NCBI RefSeq assembly: GCF_001307275.1
Contig: NZ_CP012831.1
Location: 5,014,501 to 5,078,500 of the forward strand
Direction: 5' to 3'
Length of the DNA stretch: 64,000 bases
DNA from: Pseudomonas fluorescens
GTDB lineage: Bacteria > Pseudomonadota > Gammaproteobacteria > Pseudomonadales > Pseudomonadaceae
The position numbers and the translations under genes are program-made. The notes beneath the pieces were generated by a model. The model worked only from the letters and a program-made list of their open reading frames with translations. It did no database searches and was not told the origin of the DNA. Below are positions 57,686 to 64,000 of the stretch, piece by piece. How positions within the stretch are numbered: the stretch's first letter is position 1; the number at the start of each line of letters is the position of its first letter.

Positions 57686-59059
57686 TCAGGTCACCACGCG
57701 ATAGCACGGCACATACGCCGCGCCGCCCGGCAGTTTCATGCGATGTTGGGCGACGAAGGCCTGGAGCAGGCGGTCGAGGGGTTCCATGATGGCGGCGTCG
57801 CCGTGGATCTCGTAAGGGCCGTGCTCTTCGATCAGGCGGATGCCCTTGTCCTTGACGTTACCGGCCACGATCCCCGAGAACGCCCGGCGCAGGTTGGCGG
57901 CCAGTTCGTGGGCGGGCAGGTCGCGGCTCAGGCCCAGGCTGGCCATGTTGGCGTGAGTCGGGTCGAACGGGCGCTGGAAGCCCTCGTCGATCTTCAGCAG
58001 CCAATTGAAGTGGAAAGCGTCGTTGCGTTCGCGGCGGAACTGCTTGACCTCCTTGAGCCCCTGGGTCATCTGCCGAGCCACTTCGGCCGGGTCGTCAATG
58101 ATGATCTGATAGTGCTTCTGCGCCGCCTCGCCCAAGGTCGCACCGACAAACGCATGCAACTGGTCGAGGTACGGCGCGGCGCTTTTCGGCCCGGTGAGCA
58201 CGACGGGGAAGGGCAGGTCCTGGTTGGCCGGGTGCATCAGGATGCCCAGCAGGTACAGGAACTCCTCTGCCGTACCGGCACCGCCCGGGAAGATGATGAT
58301 GCCATGGCCGACGCGCACGAAGGCTTCCAGGCGCTTCTCGATGTCCGGCAGGATCACCAGCTCATTGACGATCGGGTTCGGCGCCTCGGCGGCGATGATC
58401 CCCGGCTCCGTCAGGCCCAGGTAGCGACCGCCATGGATGCGCTGCTTGGCGTGGGCGATGGTGGCGCCTTTCATCGGGCCTTTCATCACGCCCGGGCCGC
58501 AGCCGGTGCAGATGTCCAGGCTGCGCAGGCCCAGTTCGTGGCCGACTTTCTTGGTGTATTTGTATTCTTCGGTGTTGATCGAGTGACCGCCCCAGCACAC
58601 GACGATTTTCGGCTCCACGCCAGGGCGCAGGGTGCGGGCGTTGCGCAGCAGGTGGAACACGTAGTCGCTGATGCCCTGGGACGAGCTGAGGTCGATGCGC
58701 TGGCTGTCCAGTTCGTTCTCGGTGTAGACGATGTCGCGCAGGGCACTGAAGAGCATTTCCCGGGTGCTGGCGATCATTTCGCCGTCGACGAACGCATCGG
58801 CTGGCGCGTTCAGTAGCTCCAGGCGTACGCCCCGGTCCTGCTGGTGAATGCGGATCTCGAAGTCCTTGTAGGCTTCCAGGATGGTCTTGGCGTTATCGAC
58901 ATGGGCGCCGGTATTGAGGATGGCCAGGGCGCACTGGCGAAAGAGGGTATAGATACTGCCGGAGCCGGCTTCGCTCAGTTGCTGGACTTCGCGCTGGGAC
59001 AAGGTCTCCAGGCTGCCCTTGGGGCTTACCGAGGCGTTGATTACATGTCTTTGAGTCAT
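57686..59059 (-). CDS. ppnN: nucleotide 5'-monophosphate nucleosidase PpnN
   Basis: A 457-residue protein of the YgdH/PpnN type, the long LOG-domain relatives. The Rossmann-like LOG core carries VVCWGGHSIN, TGCGPGVMKGPMKGA and the signature FPGGAGTAEEFLYLLG (PGGxGTxxE). N- and C-terminal domains flank it, as in E. coli PpnN, which splits purine and pyrimidine monophosphates to base and ribose phosphate and binds (p)ppGpp. The length and motif order match that family fully. Confidence 0.93.
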   Translation of the reverse strand: MTQRHVINASVSPKGSLETLSQREVQQLSEAGSGSIYTLFRQCALAILNTGAHVDNAKTILEAYKDFEIRIHQQDRGVRLELLNAPADAFVDGEMIASTREMLFSALRDIVYTENELDSQRIDLSSSQGISDYVFHLLRNARTLRPGVEPKIVVCWGGHSINTEEYKYTKKVGHELGLRSLDICTGCGPGVMKGPMKGATIAHAKQRIHGGRYLGLTEPGIIAAEAPNPIVNELVILPDIEKRLEAFVRVGHGIIIFPGGAGTAEEFLYLLGILMHPANQDLPFPVVLTGPKSAAPYLDQLHAFVGATLGEAAQKHYQIIIDDPAEVARQMTQGLKEVKQFRRERNDAFHFNWLLKIDEGFQRPFDPTHANMASLGLSRDLPAHELAANLRRAFSGIVAGNVKDKGIRLIEEHGPYEIHGDAAIMEPLDRLLQAFVAQHRMKLPGGAAYVPCYRVVT

Positions 59060-59276
59060 TCAGCTTTCCTTGAAAACGATGCCATGCACACAACGACGGC
59101 ATCTTGAAAAAAACGTCCACGCCGAAAGATCGCACGATCCTTGCGCTATCGCCATGGACTTCGATCCGGGCCCGGCGAGTCGGCGGCCATACAAAATGAG
59201 CCCCAGCATAGCTAAATCGACCGGGCAGGCGATAATGCGTGACTCTTTTGATGCCGTACAAGGAAATTGCGCCGCG

Positions 59277-59810
59277 ATGTTCGAGATCAAACCGTGGGAT
59301 GGCGACACCTACCGCAGGCAGACCCGCCGCAGCACCCTGATCATCGCGGTGGTGTTCCTGGCCCTGGCGATGCTGCTGTCCAGCCTGGCCGTGATGCTGT
59401 TGGGTACGCCGGGAGGTGATAACTTTCGCTTCAACCTCGGCGGAGTGATTGTCGCGGTGTTGGCGATGGCTGTGCTGATGCGCCAGTATTTCTGGTCGCA
59501 GCCATGGATGGCCGCCGCGGTATACGGCTGGCAGCTCAAGCGCAGCCTGATGAAAATCACCAACGTGATGCACCAGGTGAAGGCCGGTGTGCAGGCCCAG
59601 GACTCCACCGCCATGAAGCTGCTGCGCTTCTATCACCTGGGGCTGGCCCAGATGCATCAGCTGGACGCCAACTCCAGCGCCCAGGGCTCCCTCGCGCGTG
59701 AAGCCGACGCGCACCTGGCGAACATGCAGGCGCTGGGCCTGGACACCGAACAGTCGCGCCTGGACCCAAGCTGGATCGAGACGGTGAAGCAGGCGTATAA
59801 CGCCGGTTGA
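59277..59810 (+). CDS. DUF3087 membrane protein
   Basis: A 177-residue inner-membrane protein with two helices near the N-terminus (about 22-46 and 54-76) and a soluble C-terminal part (MHQVKAGVQAQDSTAMKLLR, LDTEQSRLDPSWIETVK). It belongs to DUF3087, common and uncharacterised in Gammaproteobacteria. ATG 59277 has AAGGAA upstream. It is divergent from ppnN and convergent with the arsC-like gene, 4 nt from its stop. Confidence 0.85.
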   Translation: MFEIKPWDGDTYRRQTRRSTLIIAVVFLALAMLLSSLAVMLLGTPGGDNFRFNLGGVIVAVLAMAVLMRQYFWSQPWMAAAVYGWQLKRSLMKITNVMHQVKAGVQAQDSTAMKLLRFYHLGLAQMHQLDANSSAQGSLAREADAHLANMQALGLDTEQSRLDPSWIETVKQAYNAG

Positions 59811-59814
59811 GCGG

Positions 59815-60285
59815 TCAGAGGGTGCCGATGCGGTCCAGCTCGGTTTTCAGGGCCAGGGCGTCCAGTTGGTCGAAGGGCAGGGCGAAGAAGGCCCGGCAGC
59901 GGGCTTCGATGCGGTCCAGCGTGCTGTGGAACGCCTGGCCGACCTGATCATCGTTGCCTTTGACCGCCGACGGGTCCGCCAGGCCCCAGTGGCTCTTGAG
60001 CGCCGGGCCGAAATACACCGGGCAGGCCTCGTTGGCGGCGTTGTCGCACACCGTGATCACGACGTCCGGCGGGCTGCTTTCGAAAGCGTCGTTGCCCTTG
60101 CTGCACAAGCCTTTGATGCAGATACCGGCCTCCTGCAAGGTGCTCAGGCTGCGCGGCAGCACTTGGCCCTTGGGAAAGCTGCCGGCGCTGACGGCTTCGA
60201 ACCCGGCCGGGGCCAGATGGTTGAACATCGCTTCGCTGAGAATGCTGCGGCAACTGTTGGCTGTGCACATGAAGAGGACTTTCAT
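59815..60285 (-). CDS. arsC: arsenate reductase ArsC, low-molecular-weight phosphatase type
   Basis: A 156-residue protein with the P-loop CTANSCR (Cys7 to Arg13) of the low-molecular-weight tyrosine phosphatase fold, and further cysteines Cys61, Cys80 and Cys88 (TVCDNAANEAC) suited to a redox relay. These features favour arsenate reductase, reduced by thioredoxin or glutaredoxin, over a phosphatase. No arsR or arsenite exporter gene is adjacent, so it is an orphan. The start at 60285 places the P-loop at the N-terminus as expected. Confidence 0.85.
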   Translation of the reverse strand: MKVLFMCTANSCRSILSEAMFNHLAPAGFEAVSAGSFPKGQVLPRSLSTLQEAGICIKGLCSKGNDAFESSPPDVVITVCDNAANEACPVYFGPALKSHWGLADPSAVKGNDDQVGQAFHSTLDRIEARCRAFFALPFDQLDALALKTELDRIGTL

Positions 60286-60426
60286 CGATCGGCTCCGATA
60301 GGCGCAAGGTTGGGCTGCGCCGGAGTATATGCGGACAATCGAATATATGGAATTTCGTATTTGTAGTGAGGGCGAGAGCGGACAGCGCCGGGGCGCAGTA
60401 CGTCTGCGCCCCAACGATTTGGGTGG

Positions 60427-60606
60427 TTACGATTTTCTGCCGCCTCCTTGGCTGCGTTCGCTACCTTTGTTACCGGCTCCCATGCCTTTTTGCCGGTCGT
60501 TGGCAACGTTGCCGCCCGACGCCTGTCCGCCTTTCTTGCCGGCTTCAGATGCTTTTTCACGATCATTGGCGAAGTTGCCTGGGTTTTTATTTCCGCTACT
60601 GGCCAT
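60427..60606 (-). CDS. KGG-motif stress-induced protein
   Basis: A 59-residue glycine-rich hydrophilic protein with two KGG-like units (NPGNFANDREKASEAGKKGG and NVANDRQKGMGAGNKG). It belongs to the con-10/YmdF/YciG family, induced by general stress and desiccation. It is probably disordered. GAGGA precedes ATG 60606. It is too short for function assignment beyond the family. Confidence 0.88.
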   Translation of the reverse strand: MASSGNKNPGNFANDREKASEAGKKGGQASGGNVANDRQKGMGAGNKGSERSQGGGRKS

Positions 60607-60731
60607 TTCGATAATCCTCAGTGATTGAGCGAGCAACGTGCCTCGCATTATTTGTGAAAGAAAATGGCCGGGTGAAGTTTAAAAAAAACCGCTTGCTGGC
60701 GACGAATGGTCAGCCGCCGGTTGGCTTCCTT

Positions 60732-61295
60732 TCAGTCCTCGCCGCCGCTGACTTTCCAATGCTTGGCGTCCGTTGGAAAAACCACCTGTTCGACCCGGTG
60801 CGCAATGCCAAAGGCCAGGGAGTTTTCCGCTGGGATCACCCGTTCCTCGGCACACAGGCACTTGAAGATATCCAATTGAGTCGCGGCGCCGGCGGTTTCC
60901 TTGACGTAGATCTCCACGTACCGCGCCACGTCGTTGTCCAGGCTGGACAGGTACTCACGCAGGCGTGAGTGGTCCACGGATTTCTGACCGAAGTACCAGT
61001 TCATCGGGTGGATCAGAAAGCGCGAGTGGGGTGTGGTGGTGCGGTCGCTGGCGGCGAGAAACATGATGATGCCCATCGACTCGATGTTGCCGGCATTGAC
61101 CGCACGCACCGGCACTGGAAGGGACTTGATGAAGGTATAGAGCGTAAAACCGAAGTTGGTGCTGCCGCCGACGGTGGAGAGGTTGAGCATCAGTGAGTCG
61201 GCGCCTTTTTCAATGGCTTCCAGGCAATTGTCCCGGAAGCGCTCCGTGGTGCCCTGATCGATCTGGCAATGGAAATGGACAATGTGTTCGGACAT
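60732..61295 (-). CDS. ClpP-like serine peptidase family protein
   Basis: A 187-residue protein with the ClpP/crotonase fold. The nucleophile is Ser73 (GNIESMGIIMFLAA), the catalytic His is His95 (FLIHPM), and an Asp or Glu of the third position is likely near 145. Differences from ClpP1 include the lack of a signal-like propeptide and an unusual N-terminus (MSEHIVHFHCQID). ATG 61295 has AGGAG. No Clp ATPase gene is adjacent. It is one of the standalone ClpP-like proteins known in Pseudomonas; whether it assembles with ClpX is unknown. Confidence 0.85.
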   Translation of the reverse strand: MSEHIVHFHCQIDQGTTERFRDNCLEAIEKGADSLMLNLSTVGGSTNFGFTLYTFIKSLPVPVRAVNAGNIESMGIIMFLAASDRTTTPHSRFLIHPMNWYFGQKSVDHSRLREYLSSLDNDVARYVEIYVKETAGAATQLDIFKCLCAEERVIPAENSLAFGIAHRVEQVVFPTDAKHWKVSGGED

Positions 61296-61428
61296 CTGCA
61301 ACTCCTGTCGATTTCACCCTTTGACGTACCTGCTGATCGGCTGTGCCGTACAGTTGGGAGTTCGCAGGCCTTCGGATGTTCCTCATCTCCGGTTGGGCGC
61401 GGGCGGCCCCATCACGTCCCTTTTCTGT

Positions 61429-62466
61429 TCAGCACGCTTGGGCAGCGTCGGCCATGCGCTGCAAAAATATCGCCAGTGCGGCGTCTTCTTCACTGAGGCC
61501 TTTGCGCAGCCGCGGCTTGGGCAATTGCCTCAGGGCGCCGAGCAAAAAAGCCTCCACCACTGCAGGATGAATGTAGCACTTGCGACAGACGCTCGGCGTG
61601 TTGCCCAGTTGCCTGGCAACCTGCCTGACCATCTCGACGACGTGTTTTTTCGCCTCGCTCTCGGTTTCCCACGACAGCAACCGCAGCCCGGCCAGCGCCG
61701 CCGCGCTGCCGGCCCAGGTACGGTAATCCTTGGCAGTGAAATCGGCACCGGTAAGGGATTTGAGGTAGGCGTTGATGTCCGAAGAACTGACGGAGTGACG
61801 CTCACCGTTCTCGTCCAGGTACTGGAAGAGGTTTTGTCCGGGGATCTCCTGGCAGCGCTTGATGATCCGTGCCAGGCGTCGGTCTTTCACGGTGATCTGG
61901 TGCTCGATGCCGCTTTTGCCGCGGAACTGGAAGGCGATGGCGCTGCCGTTGACTTCGACATGTTTGTTGCGCAGGGTCGTCAAGCCATAGGAGCGATTGT
62001 CGCGAGCGTATTGGGTGTTGCCGACTCGGATCAGGGTGAGGTCGAGCAGGGTGATAACAGTGGCCATGACCTTGTCGCGGCTGAACCCGGGTTTGGCCAG
62101 GATCTCCTCCAGGCGTTTGCGCAAGCGCGGCAAGGCCCGTCCGAATTCCAGCATTCGCGAATACTTGTCCGCATCGCGCACCTCACGCCAGCGCGCGTGG
62201 TAGCGGTACTGCTTGCGCCCGCGGGCATCGCGCCCGGTGGCCTGGAGATGACCACGGGGGTCGGTGCAGATCCAGACATCGGTATAGGCCGGCGGCACTG
62301 CCAGGGCATTGATGCGCTGGATCTCGGCCGCGTCGGTGATGCGCTGGCCCTGCGGGTCGAAATAACAGAACTTGCCACGCAATTTCTTGCGGGTGATGCC
62401 GGGGGCCGTGTCATCGACATAATGCAGGTCGGCCGGCAGTGCATCCGGCGGCAGGGTGTCGGGCAT
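61429..62466 (-). CDS. DNA topoisomerase IB
   Basis: A 345-residue type IB topoisomerase of the poxvirus/bacterial kind. The N-terminal domain (about 20-110) is followed by the catalytic domain with RVGNTQYARDNRSYGLTTLR, the Arg/Lys of FRGKSGIEHQITVKD, and active-site Tyr298 (CRKCYIHPAVVEAF). It relaxes supercoils through a 3'-phosphotyrosine. I start at ATG 62466; the frame extends upstream into a REP pair. Confidence 0.92.
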   Translation of the reverse strand: MPDTLPPDALPADLHYVDDTAPGITRKKLRGKFCYFDPQGQRITDAAEIQRINALAVPPAYTDVWICTDPRGHLQATGRDARGRKQYRYHARWREVRDADKYSRMLEFGRALPRLRKRLEEILAKPGFSRDKVMATVITLLDLTLIRVGNTQYARDNRSYGLTTLRNKHVEVNGSAIAFQFRGKSGIEHQITVKDRRLARIIKRCQEIPGQNLFQYLDENGERHSVSSSDINAYLKSLTGADFTAKDYRTWAGSAAALAGLRLLSWETESEAKKHVVEMVRQVARQLGNTPSVCRKCYIHPAVVEAFLLGALRQLPKPRLRKGLSEEDAALAIFLQRMADAAQAC

Positions 62467-62560
62467 GAAGAAAGTCCTTGGCAGCGAATCCGGTGGCCTG
62501 TGATCGATTGACCGCAGCCCGTTGCGGTCGTGCCAAGATTCTGATGGCGCCGCCGAACCT

Positions 62561-62647
62561 GTGGGAGCAAGGCTTGCCCGCGATACAAGCACCTCGGTGT
62601 AGCTGATGAACCGAGGCGATGCCATCGCGGGCAAGCCTTGCTCCCAC
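62561..62647. repeat. REP pair, variant type
   Basis: GTGGGAGCAAGGCTTGCCCG and its complement face each other between the topoisomerase and modC genes. This is a third sequence variant of REP in the window. Confidence 0.85.
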
Positions 62648-62660
62648 AAGCGCCCGGGGA

Positions 62661-63740
62661 CTACGCCAACACCGCTACCGCCTTGATCTGCGCCCACAAC
62701 ACCAGTCCCGGCTGCAGTTTCAACTGGTCGCGGGAGTAGCGGGTGATGCGCGCCAGCAGCGGAGTGCCGGCAGCTTCCAGGCGGACCAGCACATGGGCGG
62801 CGTTGTCGGCCGCCTGTTCGCTGACCACGGTCACCGGCAGGCGGTTGAGGATGCTGGTCTGGGCATCGTTCGCCAGGCTGAGGCTGACGTCCCGGGCCTG
62901 GACCTTGAAACGCAGCGGCTGGCCGAGGGCCAGTGATGTATGGGCCACGCGTACGTTCAGTTGGCTGTCGGGCAGGTTCAGGGTCAGCAATTGGTACGCC
63001 GGGTCATAGCCGCTGACCTTGCCCTCGATCACCACCCCGGCGTCATCCCCCAGGGCCAATGGCAGGTCGAGCCGGGCCAGGGTTTCGCCGATGGGGCCGC
63101 TGGCCTGCGCGCGGCCAGCGTCGAGCAGCACGATGTGATCGGCCAGGCGTGCCACTTCGTCCTGGGAATGGCTGACATACAGCACCGGGATGTCCAGCTC
63201 ATCGTGGAGGCGTTGCAGGTAAGGCAGGATTTCGTTTTTGCGCCGGGTATCGAGGGCCGCCAGCGGCTCATCCATCAGCAGCAGCCGCGGGCTGGTGAGC
63301 AAGGCACGGGCGATGCCTACCCGTTGGCGCTCGCCGCCGGAGAGGTTGTGCGGCTGGCGATCGAGCAAGTGCCCGATGCCCAGCAGATCGGTGGCCTGGT
63401 CCATGTCCACCCGCCGTTGTGCCGGCGCGATGCGCTTGAGGCCGAACGCCAGGTTGGCCCGCACCGACAGATGGGCGAACAGGCTCGCCTCCTGGAACAC
63501 ATACCCCACCGACCGCTTGTGGGGCGGCACGAACACGCCGTGCTCGCTGTCCTGCCACACTTGGCCGTTGACCTCGATAAAGCCCCGGGCCGGCCGCTCC
63601 AACCCGGCAATGCAGCGCAGGCAGGTGGTCTTGCCGGAGCCGGAAGGCCCATACAGGGCCGTCACGCCACGGCCCGGCAGTTGCACATCCAGGTCCAGGG
63701 AAAAAGCCCCGTGGTCGAGTTGCAAACGCGCGTTGATCAT
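62661..63740 (-). CDS. modC: molybdate ABC transporter ATPase ModC
   Basis: A 359-residue ATPase: Walker A GPSGSGKTTC, Q-loop FQEASLF, signature NLSGGERQRVGIARALLTSP, Walker B LLLMDEPLAALD, H-loop SHSQDEV. The C-terminal about 70 residues form a MOBE (TOBE) molybdate-binding domain (HTSLALGQPLRFKVQARDVS). It powers molybdate import with ModB and ModA. It lies 3 nt behind modB. Confidence 0.95.
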   Translation of the reverse strand: MINARLQLDHGAFSLDLDVQLPGRGVTALYGPSGSGKTTCLRCIAGLERPARGFIEVNGQVWQDSEHGVFVPPHKRSVGYVFQEASLFAHLSVRANLAFGLKRIAPAQRRVDMDQATDLLGIGHLLDRQPHNLSGGERQRVGIARALLTSPRLLLMDEPLAALDTRRKNEILPYLQRLHDELDIPVLYVSHSQDEVARLADHIVLLDAGRAQASGPIGETLARLDLPLALGDDAGVVIEGKVSGYDPAYQLLTLNLPDSQLNVRVAHTSLALGQPLRFKVQARDVSLSLANDAQTSILNRLPVTVVSEQAADNAAHVLVRLEAAGTPLLARITRYSRDQLKLQPGLVLWAQIKAVAVLA

Positions 63741-63743
63741 CGA

Positions 63744-64000
63744 TCAGCTCCAACCGGCACGGGTTCGGCGGCTCGAGTACAGCGCCAGCAGCACCAGGAA
63801 TGAAAACACCAGCATCGCCGCCGCCAGCCAGTGGGCCTGGGCATACTCCAGGGCTTCGACATGGTCGTAGATCTGTACCGACACCACCCGGGTTTTCTCC
63901 GGGATGTTGCCGCCGATCATCAGCACCACGCCGAATTCGCCGACGGTGTGGGCGAAACCCAGAATCGCCGCCGTGATGAAACCAGGACGGGCCAGGGGCA
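63744..64000 (-). CDS. modB: molybdate ABC transporter permease ModB, C-terminal part
   Basis: The last 85 codons of the permease are in the window: GFAHTVGEFGVVLMIGGNIP, then a final membrane helix (LAAAMLVFSFLVLLALY) and the stop. The VGEFG stretch is part of the conserved ATPase-contact loop. The rest, and presumably modA, lie beyond the right edge. It is transcribed with modC. Confidence 0.93.
   Translation of the reverse strand, partial: PLARPGFITAAILGFAHTVGEFGVVLMIGGNIPEKTRVVSVQIYDHVEALEYAQAHWLAAAMLVFSFLVLLALYSSRRTRAGWS

Noticed and set aside
57662..58816. 384-codon open frame antisense to ppnN
   Set aside because: Shadow of a well conserved minus-strand gene.
61282..62511. 409-codon open frame antisense to topoisomerase IB
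   Set aside because: The minus strand has all topoisomerase motifs; the plus frame has none.

Overview
The window looks like a chromosomal segment of a fluorescent-group Pseudomonas. Supporting signs are a GC-rich coding background, gene families typical of that group (a second Che cluster with CheD and a STAS protein, DUF3077 proteins, FecIR-type receptor regulation, PpnN, ModBC), and many REP palindromes of the types seen in P. fluorescens relatives. No rRNA, tRNA, CRISPR array or prophage was seen.

Left part (1-17.2 kb). A tautomerase and its divergent LysR gene are followed by a cupin protein and decaying remnants of an azoreductase-like and an MFS gene. Then comes the most interesting locus: a short-chain dehydrogenase, a LysR regulator, a RuBisCO-like protein (RLP), a DUF1537 acid-sugar kinase and an MHS-type MFS permease (2991-8961). 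Together they could import an acid sugar, oxidise it at C3, phosphorylate it, and decarboxylate or cleave it with the RLP. A GMC oxidoreductase, a secreted alpha/beta hydrolase facing a degenerate HD-GYP/LuxR regulator, and an iron-regulated ECF sigma/FecR/TonB receptor set follow.

Middle part (17.2-46.2 kb). This is a patchwork of small accessory genes, many AT-rich: VOC proteins, a pentapeptide-repeat potassium channel, LysR-linked SDR/SnoaL and RidA/isochorismatase pairs, a lipoprotein, a block of unknown small proteins resembling orphan immunity genes, and several pseudogenes (AraC, PNPOx-like, antitoxin, SDR tail). The gaps hold a dispersed inverted repeat family, a MITE-like element, REP pairs and a duplicated 288-bp segment. 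A MerR regulator drives an Old Yellow Enzyme through a 19-bp-spacer promoter. A FixJ-type two-component pair lies next to an ABC transporter with two permease domains on one chain and no binding protein. An intact IS3-family element (44869-46113) has split a REP pair.

Right part (46.2-64 kb). A nine-gene chemosensory operon on the minus strand (mcp-cheY-STAS-cheA-mcp-cheW-cheR-cheD-cheB) is followed by a frameshifted MATE transporter gene, a HAD phosphatase, ppnN, a DUF3087 protein, an ArsC-type reductase, a KGG stress protein, a ClpP-like protein, topoisomerase IB, and modC with the end of modB running off the window.
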